From Gemmatimonadaceae bacterium (lineage in GTDB: Bacteria > Gemmatimonadota > Gemmatimonadetes > Gemmatimonadales > Gemmatimonadaceae), in assembly GCA_013361745.1 (NCBI GenBank), contig JABFXM010000250.1, positions 1-6,492 of the forward strand: 6,492 nucleotides of DNA, given 5' to 3'. The stretch's first letter is position 1; the number at the start of each line of letters is the position of its first letter. This document shows, one piece after another, positions 1 to 5,665 of this stretch. The notes below the pieces were generated by a model that searched no databases, was not told the origin of the DNA, and saw only the letters and a program-made list of their open reading frames with translations. The position numbers and the translations under genes are program-made.

Positions 1-1
1 A

Positions 2-448
2 ACAACGAAGTTCCTCATCGGTGGCGCCCTGGTGCTCTGCACGGCTGGCTATCTCATGGCCAGCTCGATCAAGCAGACCGGCGTCTACTACGTCACTCCC
101 TCCGAGCTGGCGACCCACGTCGCAGCCGACAACAGCTTCCATGACACGGGCGTGAAGCTCGGGGCGCGCGTCGTCCCCGGGACGATCGTGCGCGATCCCG
201 GCGGGAAGCTCTTCCAGTTCCGCGTCACCGATGGGGCGACCACCTATCCGGTCGTCTATCGCGGCATCGCGCCCGACACCTTCACCGACGGCGTGGACGT
301 CGTCGTCGAGGGCCGCCTCGGGCGGGACGGGACCTTCCACGCGACGACGCTCCTCGCGAAGTGCGCGTCGCGCTACGAGAACGCGCCTCCCGGGATGGGT
401 CAGCCGGGCGGGCATCCGGCCTCCGTTCCGAAGTCGACGCAGTCGTGA
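2..448 (+). CDS. ccmE: Cytochrome c maturation protein CcmE, cysteine-type heme chaperone (5' end cut)
   Basis: Periplasmic heme chaperone of System I cytochrome c maturation: it takes heme from CcmC and passes it to CcmF. The reading frame is open to the window's left edge, so the true start lies outside; 148 residues are visible, close to the family's usual 150-160, so only a few are missing. Residues about 4-20 (FLIGGALVLCTAGYLMA) form the single N-terminal membrane anchor. 'GVYYVTPSEL' follows, as in the family, then the OB-fold beta barrel with 'GARVVPGTIVRD', 'FRVTD', 'YRGIAPDTF' and 'VVEGRL'. The heme-attachment site reads LLAKCASRYE: Cys at bases 362-364 and Tyr at 374-376 give CxxxY where E. 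coli has HxxxY. A short Gly/Pro-rich tail with one His ends the protein. The stop overlaps the ccmF start by four bases. Family identity is secure; the Cys as heme ligand is inferred from known CxxxY-type CcmE proteins (for example Desulfovibrio and archaea). Confidence 0.95.
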   Translation, partial: TTKFLIGGALVLCTAGYLMASSIKQTGVYYVTPSELATHVAADNSFHDTGVKLGARVVPGTIVRDPGGKLFQFRVTDGATTYPVVYRGIAPDTFTDGVDVVVEGRLGRDGTFHATTLLAKCASRYENAPPGMGQPGGHPASVPKSTQS

Positions 449-2478
449 TCCTCATCGGCGAGCTGTCGCTCTGGGTGGCGGTGGTCATGGCCGCCTGGAC
501 GACGACCGTGTCGTTCGCCGGGGGCAAGCTGCGGCGCCCGGATCTGATCGCGAGTGGTGAGCGCGGACTCTACGCTAGCTTCGCCCTCGTCCTGCTCGCG
601 GCGATCGGACTCTGGACCGCGCTGCTCTCGCACGACTTCTCCCTCGAGTACGTCGCGTCGAACACGAGCCGCAACATGCCCGCGGTGTACGTCTTCGCGG
701 CGTTCTGGGGCGGTCAGGCCGGGTCGCTGCTCTTCTGGGCGCTCATCCTGTCATTCTACGGCACCCTCGCGGTGTTCAGCAGCCGGAAGCGATCGCGCGA
801 CCTCATGCCCTGGGTGACGGGCACGATCGGCGCGGTGCTCCTCTTCTTCCTGCTGACGACCTGCCTCGGCGCGAACCCGTACACGCGGCTTCCGTTCGTC
901 CCGGTCGACGGGCGCGGCCTGAACCCGCAGCTGCAGAACCCGGGGATGGCGATCCATCCCCCGAACCTGTACCTCGGCTACGTCGCGACGACGATCCCCT
1001 TCGCGTTCGCGATCGGCTCGCTGATCACGCGCCGGCTCGACAACGAGTGGCTCGGCGCGGTGCGGCGGTGGGCGCTCGTGTCCTGGTTCTTCCTCACAGT
1101 CGGGATCACGTTAGGCATGTGGTGGGCGTACGTGGAGCTCGGGTGGGGTGGCTACTGGGCGTGGGATCCGGTCGAGAACGCCTCCTTCCTCCCCTGGCTG
1201 ACGGGGACGGCGTTCCTCCACTCGATCATGATCCAGGAGAAGCGCGGGATGCTGAAGAAGTGGAACGTCGTGCTCGTCGTGGCGACCTTCCTCCTCTCGA
1301 TCCTCGGCACCTTCATCACGCGCAGCGGGATCATCTCGAGCGTCCACGCCTTCGCGCAGTCGCCGGTGGGCAGCTGGTTCTCCGGCTTCCTCGTCGTCGC
1401 GCTCGCGATCACGGTGTTCCTCGTGATGACGCGGCTGCGCGACCTCGAGGCGCCGGTGACGCTCGAGAGCGTCGTCAGCCGCGAGGCGGCGTTCCTCTAC
1501 AACAACCTCGTGCTCTGCGGGATCGCGTTCTCCGTGCTCTGGGGGACGCTCTTCCCGATCATCAGCGAGTGGGTGCGCGGGACGAAGATCACCGTCGGTC
1601 CGCCGTTCTTCAACGCGGTGAACATTCCGCTCGGCCTGCTCCTCCTCGGTCTCACCGGTGTCGGGCCGCTCATCGCGTGGCGCCGCGCGAGCTCGGCGAA
1701 CCTGAAGCGGCAGTTCGCGGCGCCGTCCACCGCGGGGCTCGCGACCGGCGGACTGCTCCTCGCCGCGGGGATGCGCGACGCCTACGCGCTCATCTCCTAC
1801 ACGCTTGCGGGCTTCGTCACCGCGACGATCGTCCAGGAGTTCTACAAGGGGACGGCGGCGCGGCGCGCGATTCATGGCGAGGCCGCGCCGATCGCGCTGG
1901 TGAGGCTGGTCGCGAGGAACCGCCGACGGTACGGGGGCTACATCGTGCACCTCGGCATCGTCGTGCTCTTCTCGGCGTTCGCCGGGCTCGCGTTCAAGCG
2001 CGAGCTGGACGTGACGCTGCGCCCGGGAGAGAGCTACACGACGAAGGATCCCTACGGCCACGAGTGGCGCTTCGTGAGCCAGGGGATCTCGCGCTTCGAG
2101 GCGGCGAACCGCGACGTCGTTGCGATCGGTCTCGACGTCTTCCGCGACGGGAAGCGCATCGGCGTGATGACGAGCGAGCAGCGGCAGTACCGCGACAGCC
2201 GCGGCAACCCGACCTTCAATCCGTCGACCGAGGTCGGCATCCACGGCACGCTGAAGGAAGACACCTACGTGGTGCTCGCGGGCGTGAGCGGGGACGAGAC
2301 GGCGGAGCTGCGCATCAACTTCAATCCGCTCGTCTGGTGGGTGTGGTACGGCGGCGCGATCATGGCGATCGGCGGTCTGATCGTGATGTGGCCGGCCGCG
2401 GAGCGTCGGCGTCCCGCGAGCGGCTACCGCGCGAGCCTCGCGCCGAGCGCGGAGTTCGCCGAGGCGGGGGCGCGATGA
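445..2478 (+). CDS. ccmF: Heme lyase subunit CcmF (cytochrome c-type biogenesis)
   Basis: Large inner-membrane protein that, with CcmH, attaches heme delivered by holo-CcmE to the CxxCH thiols of apocytochrome c. I start it at GTG 445: this overlaps the ccmE stop as GTGA and gives 677 residues beginning (M)ILIGELSLWVAVV, the expected first membrane helix; the frame is open further upstream but would only overlap ccmE. About 15 hydrophobic segments are visible. Family signatures: 'SRNMPAVYVFAAFWGGQAGS' near residues 74-93; the tryptophan-rich WWD heme-handling segment at about 226-251 (WW, LGWGGYWAWDPVEN, PW); and the four conserved histidines, H171 (IHPPNLYLGY), H259 (FLHS), H301 (SVHAF) and H502 (IVHLG), matching E. 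coli H173, H261, H303 and H491. The end (ELRINFNPLVWWVWYGG, then a helix) is also typical. Length is normal and no frameshift is seen. The stop overlaps the ccmH start (ATGA). No strong Shine-Dalgarno precedes the GTG, so translational coupling to ccmE is likely. Confidence 0.97.
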   Translation: MILIGELSLWVAVVMAAWTTTVSFAGGKLRRPDLIASGERGLYASFALVLLAAIGLWTALLSHDFSLEYVASNTSRNMPAVYVFAAFWGGQAGSLLFWALILSFYGTLAVFSSRKRSRDLMPWVTGTIGAVLLFFLLTTCLGANPYTRLPFVPVDGRGLNPQLQNPGMAIHPPNLYLGYVATTIPFAFAIGSLITRRLDNEWLGAVRRWALVSWFFLTVGITLGMWWAYVELGWGGYWAWDPVENASFLPWLTGTAFLHSIMIQEKRGMLKKWNVVLVVATFLLSILGTFITRSGIISSVHAFAQSPVGSWFSGFLVVALAITVFLVMTRLRDLEAPVTLESVVSREAAFLYNNLVLCGIAFSVLWGTLFPIISEWVRGTKITVGPPFFNAVNIPLGLLLLGLTGVGPLIAWRRASSANLKRQFAAPSTAGLATGGLLLAAGMRDAYALISYTLAGFVTATIVQEFYKGTAARRAIHGEAAPIALVRLVARNRRRYGGYIVHLGIVVLFSAFAGLAFKRELDVTLRPGESYTTKDPYGHEWRFVSQGISRFEAANRDVVAIGLDVFRDGKRIGVMTSEQRQYRDSRGNPTFNPSTEVGIHGTLKEDTYVVLAGVSGDETAELRINFNPLVWWVWYGGAIMAIGGLIVMWPAAERRRPASGYRASLAPSAEFAEAGAR

Positions 2479-3122
2479 GCGGCCTCTCGAGGCGTGAGGC
2501 GCTGCGCGTCGCGGCCGTGGGTGTCGCTCTGCTGACGACGCGCGGGCTCGCGGCGCAGTCGGCCTCGACACAGGACAGTACGGGGACGCCCAACGGCCCG
2601 ACCGACGGATCGTCCGGCTCGAACCTCTTCGCGATGAATCAGGAGGCCGCGCGGACGGTTCGCCGGCCGCCGAAGCCGGGGGTGAAAGCCCACATCAGCG
2701 ACGACGAGCGCAACGCGACGGAGAAGAAGCTCCGTTGCCAGTGCGGCTGCACCCTCGACATCTATACCTGCCGGACGACGGATTTCGCGTGCGAAGTCTC
2801 GCCGGCGATGCACCGCGACGTCATGGCGCTGGTCGACGGCGGCTACGACGCGCAGGAGATCATCGACGCCTTCACCCAGACCTACGGCGAGAAGGTGCTC
2901 ATGGCACCGACGAAGCGGGGGTTCAACCTCGTCGGCTGGACGATGCCCTTCGGCGCGCTGCTCGTCGGCGCGGGAGTCGTGACGGTGCTGCTCCGCCGCT
3001 GGCACCGCCGCGCGGTGACCGTCCGCGCGCGCGAGAGCGCTCCGGCGCCCGTCACCGGCGTCGACGCGACCGACGAGGAGCTCCGTCGCATCGAAGCGGC
3101 GGTCCGCGGCGGCGACGAGTGA
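2475..3122 (+). CDS. ccmH: Cytochrome c maturation protein CcmH, variant cysteine motif
   Basis: Membrane-anchored thiol-handling partner of CcmF that binds or reduces the apocytochrome c CxxCH cysteines. It is 215 residues long, starting at ATG 2475 inside the ATGA overlap with ccmF; a partial Shine-Dalgarno (GAGGCGGGGG) lies just upstream. Residues 1-28 look like a signal peptide (SRREALRVAAVGVALL), with a twin-arginine-like SRR. A Ser/Thr/Gly/Asn-rich linker covers about 30-55. The CcmH domain runs from about 70 to 145: 'DDERNATEKKLRCQCGC', a helical bundle with 'MALVDGGYDAQEIIDAFTQTYGEKVL', then 'FNLVGWTMPF', which opens the single transmembrane helix (about 152-173). A basic cytosolic tail of about 40 residues follows. 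The usual LRCxxC is replaced by LRC-Q-C-G-C: cysteines at 88, 90 and 92, plus 99 and 106. Family identity is firm from the surrounding motifs; the redox pair cannot be named from sequence alone. Confidence 0.92.
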   Translation: MSGLSRREALRVAAVGVALLTTRGLAAQSASTQDSTGTPNGPTDGSSGSNLFAMNQEAARTVRRPPKPGVKAHISDDERNATEKKLRCQCGCTLDIYTCRTTDFACEVSPAMHRDVMALVDGGYDAQEIIDAFTQTYGEKVLMAPTKRGFNLVGWTMPFGALLVGAGVVTVLLRRWHRRAVTVRARESAPAPVTGVDATDEELRRIEAAVRGGDE

Positions 3123-3619
3123 TCGCGCTGATCATCGGTACGGTGCTCGCGGTCGGCGCGATGGCTTTCGTCCTCGCGCCGCTCTTTCGTGAGGACGACA
3201 CGCGTACGGGCTTTCCGGCCGCCCGCGACGTGGCGCTCGACATTCGCTCGCGAAGGCAGGCCGCGGTCGAAGCGCTGCGCGAGATCGAATTCGATCGCGC
3301 CACGGGCAAGCTCGCCGACTCGGACTACGCGACGCTGAAGGCGCGCTACACGAAGCAGGCGATCGCGTCGATGCGCGCCGAGTCGAAGGGCGGGCCGATC
3401 GACGAGTCCGACGTCGAGGCGGCGATCCGGCGGGCGAAGGAAGCGCGGGAGAATGCGCTCGCGTGCCCGCAGCATGGCCCGCGTCCCGAGCCGGACGCGG
3501 TATACTGCTCCGAGTGCGGCCGCTTCCTCGGCGGCGCGTGCATGCATTGCGGCGCGACGACGAGCGCGCCGGGCGCGCGCTTCTGCGAGAGCTGCGGCCA
3601 CAGGTTGCTCGCCGCCTGA
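3119..3619 (+). CDS. Membrane-anchored CcmI-like N-terminus with two C-terminal zinc-ribbon half-pairs
   Basis: 166 residues from GTG 3119, overlapping the ccmH stop as GTGA, so it belongs to the ccm operon. Residues about 2-22 form one transmembrane helix (IALIIGTVLAVGAMAFVLAPL). Residues 45-80 carry 'RRQAAVEALREIEFDRATGKL' and 'DSDYATLKARY', the helical pattern seen at the start of CcmI and of short CcmI-like proteins. A charged helix (about 97-114, AIRRAKEARENA) leads to the zinc ribbons: C116-x2-H119 with C130-x2-C133, then C141-x2-C144 with C156-x2-C159. The first knuckle has His in place of the fourth Cys. The tetratricopeptide (TPR) part that full-length CcmI uses to bind apocytochrome is absent. 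Location in the operon suggests an accessory role in cytochrome maturation, but no function can be assigned from sequence; whether the zinc ribbons face the cytoplasm or periplasm is undecided. Gene-model confidence is high, functional confidence low. Confidence 0.85.
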   Translation: MIALIIGTVLAVGAMAFVLAPLFREDDTRTGFPAARDVALDIRSRRQAAVEALREIEFDRATGKLADSDYATLKARYTKQAIASMRAESKGGPIDESDVEAAIRRAKEARENALACPQHGPRPEPDAVYCSECGRFLGGACMHCGATTSAPGARFCESCGHRLLAA

Positions 3620-3629
3620 AACATCCGGC

Positions 3630-3688
3630 GCCAGGAGCCCGGCGGAAGGAGCTGCGGTAACCGCAGCCCCTAACGGCTGACTCCTGGC
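3630..3688. repeat. 8-base inverted repeat GCCAGGAG / CTCCTGGC enclosing the palindrome
   Basis: GCCAGGAG at 3630-3637 is the exact reverse complement of CTCCTGGC at 3681-3688, enclosing the palindrome at 3651-3667. Together they could fold into a branched stem with an inner hairpin. An alternative inner pairing AGCC (3636-3639) / GGCT (3675-3678) also exists. The arms are short, and some such pairs are expected by chance in GC-rich sequence. Confidence 0.45.
3651..3667. terminator. Perfect palindrome GCTGCGGT-A-ACCGCAGC, possible terminator hairpin without U-tract
   Basis: Eight-base arms around a single central A; as RNA this would form a 7-bp GC-rich stem with a UAA loop. It lies 32 bases after the last ccm-operon stop codon. 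It is followed by CCCCTAACGG rather than a run of T, so it is not a textbook intrinsic terminator. It may stall or protect the 3' end, or act as a bidirectional structure between convergent genes. The repeat is certain; the role is inferred. Confidence 0.4.
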
Positions 3689-3697
3689 CCCTGACCG
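3677..3697. repeat. Degenerate tandem heptamer (three units)
   Basis: Three consecutive 7-base units: CTGACTC (3677-3683), CTGGCCC (3684-3690) and CTGACCG (3691-3697). All begin CTGRC/CTGG and share a CTG..C frame. This resembles short intergenic heptamer tandem repeats, but three imperfect units are weak evidence. The array overlaps the right arm of the enclosing inverted repeat. Confidence 0.35.
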
Positions 3698-3715
3698 TCG
3701 TCTAACGGCGGCCGG

Positions 3716-5443
3716 TCACTGCCGGCACGTCCCGCGCGGATCCGGCTTCGGCTGGTCGACGACGATGCGGTGATCGAGGTTCGCGACGTGGAGCGCCACG
3801 TCCTCGACCAGGTTCGCGACGCGCGCCATGTGGTCGTAGTCGATGTACTGTGGCTCGTCGGTCACCTGGTGGTAGTCCGAGTGGCCGCCGGTGGTGAAGA
3901 AGGTGATCGGGATGCCGTAGCGGGCGTACTCGTAATGGTCGCTGCGGCAGTAGATGTTCATCGGATGGCCGTTCGCGTCCATCGAGTAGTCGAAGGCGAA
4001 GCCGTGCTTGTCCTTGGTGTTCACCTGCTCGATGAGGTCCCCGAGCTCCGTCGAGAGCCGCCGTGAGCCGACGAGCTGGAGATAGTTCGGACCGCCGCGC
4101 ATCACCTGCCCGTCCTTCGTGATGCCGACGACGTCGGTCGCCGCGCCGCGGCCGACCATGTCCATGTTGAGCTGCGCGACGATCGAATCGCGTGGCACCG
4201 TCGGATGATCGGTGAAGTACGCGGAGCCGAGGAGGCCCTTCTCCTCGCCGACGTGCCAGACGAAGATCACGGAGCGCTTCGGCCGCGCCGCGCCCTTCAG
4301 CGACGCGAGCTTCTCGGCGATCTCGAGGACGCTCACCGAGCCCGATCCGTCGTCGTCGGCGCCGTTCGAGATCGAGTCGACGCGCATCGCGTGCGCCGGG
4401 TTCGCCGCCTTGTACGACTGCCAGGCGGTGTCGAACCGCGCCAGCTGCTCCGGCGTTCCGCGCTCGCCGGCGTTCTCGGCGCCGCCCGGACGGACGATGT
4501 GGTTGAAGATGCGGAGCGAGTCCGTGTCGACCGGGTGGTTGTTCATCCCGATGTGATCGTTGTGCGCGCCGATGGCGACGTACTCACCGGCGAGCTTCGG
4601 ATCGCTCCCGCGCAGGACCGCGACGACGTTGCGCGCGGGAAAGGGAACCGGATCGATCTTGAACTTCAGATCCACCGCGACGGTGTTCCCCGTCGCACCG
4701 GCCTTCAGGCTCGCGAGCGGTGCCGTGAACAGCTTCGGCGCCGCGCTCTGGGCGATGAGCACCGTCGGCAGGCTGGCGCCGCGGGGCGCGAACGACGGGT
4801 CGTCGACGAAGCTGCTCGCGCGCCGCGCGAAGCCGAGCATCTGATCCGGGACGAGCGCCGCGACCGCGGCGGCACCGGGAGCGAAGCGACCGATGTTGCG
4901 CACCAGGCGCGGCGAGGCGCCCGTCGCGACGCCGAAGATCACGATCTTCCCGGCGGTGGAATCCGGCGAGATCATCGACACGGAATCGCCGATCATCCCT
5001 CCGAACACGACGGGCGCGCCAGCGATCGAGAGCGCGGTGTTGCCGGACGCCGACCACTCGCTGCCGAAGGCGAGCGGCGTTCCGTTGACGGAGAGCGCGG
5101 AGGCGGGATCGATCTGCCGCGTCTTGAGCGGGATCGTCTGGAAGTAGGTGCCGTTGTCGCCGGCGGGGAGGAGCCCGAGGCGCTTCACCTCTGCCGCGAT
5201 GTAGTCGGTGCCCTTGACGTTGCCGATGGTGCCGGCCTCGCGGCCCATCATGGAGTCGTCGGCGAAGATGTAGAGCCGCGTCATGAGGTCCGCCGCGGTG
5301 ATGTTCGCGGTGGTCGGACGCGGCGCGTGCTTGTAGGGGAGCGTCATGCCGCCGCTCGGGGCGTGCGAGGCGGGATGCGCGCTCTGGGCCGCGAGCAGCG
5401 CGGGCACGGCGAGCGTGGACGCGAATGCGAGTAGGCGCTTCAT
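3716..5443 (-). CDS. Secreted M28-family zinc peptidase (aminopeptidase type) with PA-like region
   Basis: A 575-residue exported metallopeptidase expected to release N-terminal amino acids or dipeptides from peptides outside the cytoplasmic membrane. Start at ATG 5443 is chosen because it opens a clear signal peptide (MKRLLAFASTLAVPALLAAQSA); no Shine-Dalgarno precedes it (the leader is pyrimidine-rich). Residues 45-95 hold the common M28 entry helix pattern (LYIFADDSMMGREAG, TDYIAAEVKRLG). About 135-255 looks like a protease-associated (PA) insert. The catalytic core shows the family's co-catalytic zinc site: H294-x-D296 (GAHNDHIG), the Asp cluster 363-365 (GADDDGSG), E400-E401 (HVGEEKG, general base and ligand), D428 (NMDMVG) and H525 (SDYHQVTDE). 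All key residues are present, so it is probably active. Unusually, about 65 residues separate the first two ligand motifs, against about 20 in the Aeromonas/Vibrio aminopeptidase. It is monocistronic here, convergent with the ccm operon and divergent from the small basic protein gene. Exact substrate cannot be told. Confidence 0.93.
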   Translation of the reverse strand: MKRLLAFASTLAVPALLAAQSAHPASHAPSGGMTLPYKHAPRPTTANITAADLMTRLYIFADDSMMGREAGTIGNVKGTDYIAAEVKRLGLLPAGDNGTYFQTIPLKTRQIDPASALSVNGTPLAFGSEWSASGNTALSIAGAPVVFGGMIGDSVSMISPDSTAGKIVIFGVATGASPRLVRNIGRFAPGAAAVAALVPDQMLGFARRASSFVDDPSFAPRGASLPTVLIAQSAAPKLFTAPLASLKAGATGNTVAVDLKFKIDPVPFPARNVVAVLRGSDPKLAGEYVAIGAHNDHIGMNNHPVDTDSLRIFNHIVRPGGAENAGERGTPEQLARFDTAWQSYKAANPAHAMRVDSISNGADDDGSGSVSVLEIAEKLASLKGAARPKRSVIFVWHVGEEKGLLGSAYFTDHPTVPRDSIVAQLNMDMVGRGAATDVVGITKDGQVMRGGPNYLQLVGSRRLSTELGDLIEQVNTKDKHGFAFDYSMDANGHPMNIYCRSDHYEYARYGIPITFFTTGGHSDYHQVTDEPQYIDYDHMARVANLVEDVALHVANLDHRIVVDQPKPDPRGTCRQ

Positions 5444-5474
5444 GCGGAGGAACGGGGAGGATGATGGCGGGGCG

Positions 5475-5500
5475 TCGCCGCGCGCGAAATGGCGCGGCGA
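5475..5500 (-). promoter_or_regulatory. GC-rich hairpin in the leader of the peptidase gene
   Basis: TCGCCGCGC (5475-5483) and GCGCGGCGA (5492-5500) are exact reverse complements with an 8-base spacer. If transcription starts upstream of it, the leader RNA would carry a 9-bp, almost all-GC stem ending 31 bases before the peptidase start codon. It could stabilise the RNA or limit translation. The repeat is seen directly; regulation is inferred. GC-rich sequence makes such stems fairly easy to find by chance. Confidence 0.35.
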
Positions 5501-5556
5501 GCGCGGGGTGTTGCGGGTCGGGAATGATACGCGGCGAATCGGTGAGGTGTTGAACC

Positions 5557-5574
5557 CTGACAGCAGCCTGTCAG
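5557..5574. promoter_or_regulatory. Operator-like inverted repeat CTGACAG-N4-CTGTCAG
   Basis: Seven-base perfect arms with a CAGC spacer, 18 bases in total, in the middle of the divergent region (114 bases from one start, 104 from the other). The size and TGACA/TGTCA half-sites fit binding by a dimeric helix-turn-helix regulator. The regulator is not encoded here. An RNA hairpin is the alternative reading, but no T-run follows, so a terminator is unlikely. Confidence 0.4.
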
Positions 5575-5665
5575 ACCAGCCTCGGCAAGCGATCGAAGCG
5601 CGCGGCGAGCACCGATTTTGCACCCTGCAGCCGCGGTGATGACGTTCACACTCGAACATCGACTG

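Larger units (their letters stand above)
3620..3715. other. Convergent intergenic gap with nested inverted repeats
   Basis: This 96-base gap separates the end of the ccm operon (+) from the end of the peptidase gene (-). It contains a perfect palindrome, a flanking 8-base inverted repeat, a degenerate tandem heptamer and two CTAACGG words, each listed separately. A short inverted repeat TGACCG (3692-3697) / CGGTCA (3713-3718) runs into the peptidase stop codon. No gene is seen. The most likely role is transcription termination on both strands, inferred from position; no U-tract typical of an intrinsic terminator is visible on either strand. Confidence 0.6.

Noticed and set aside
1047..2474. 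Extension of the ccmH frame far upstream within ccmF
   Set aside because: The upstream part is low-complexity Arg/Gly/Ala-rich shadow of ccmF; the real product begins at ATG 2475, where a signal peptide and the CcmH domain follow.
1111..2571. Minus-strand open frame of 486 codons opposite ccmF
   Set aside because: Arg/Glu/Asp/His-rich translation with no hydrophobic or catalytic pattern; lies wholly antisense to a firmly identified gene.
3617..3720. Possible mobile-element end or attachment site in the convergent gap
   Set aside because: No transposase or integrase gene, no target duplication and no change in codon use across the gap are visible.
4205..5434. Long + strand open frame (409 codons) opposite the peptidase gene
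   Set aside because: It is antisense to a peptidase with complete catalytic motifs; its translation is Arg/Gly/Val/Glu-rich with no domain, as expected for a shadow frame in GC-rich DNA.
5557..5574. Inverted repeat read as an intrinsic terminator
   Set aside because: No T-run follows on either strand and no gene ends nearby; an operator-like site is the better reading.
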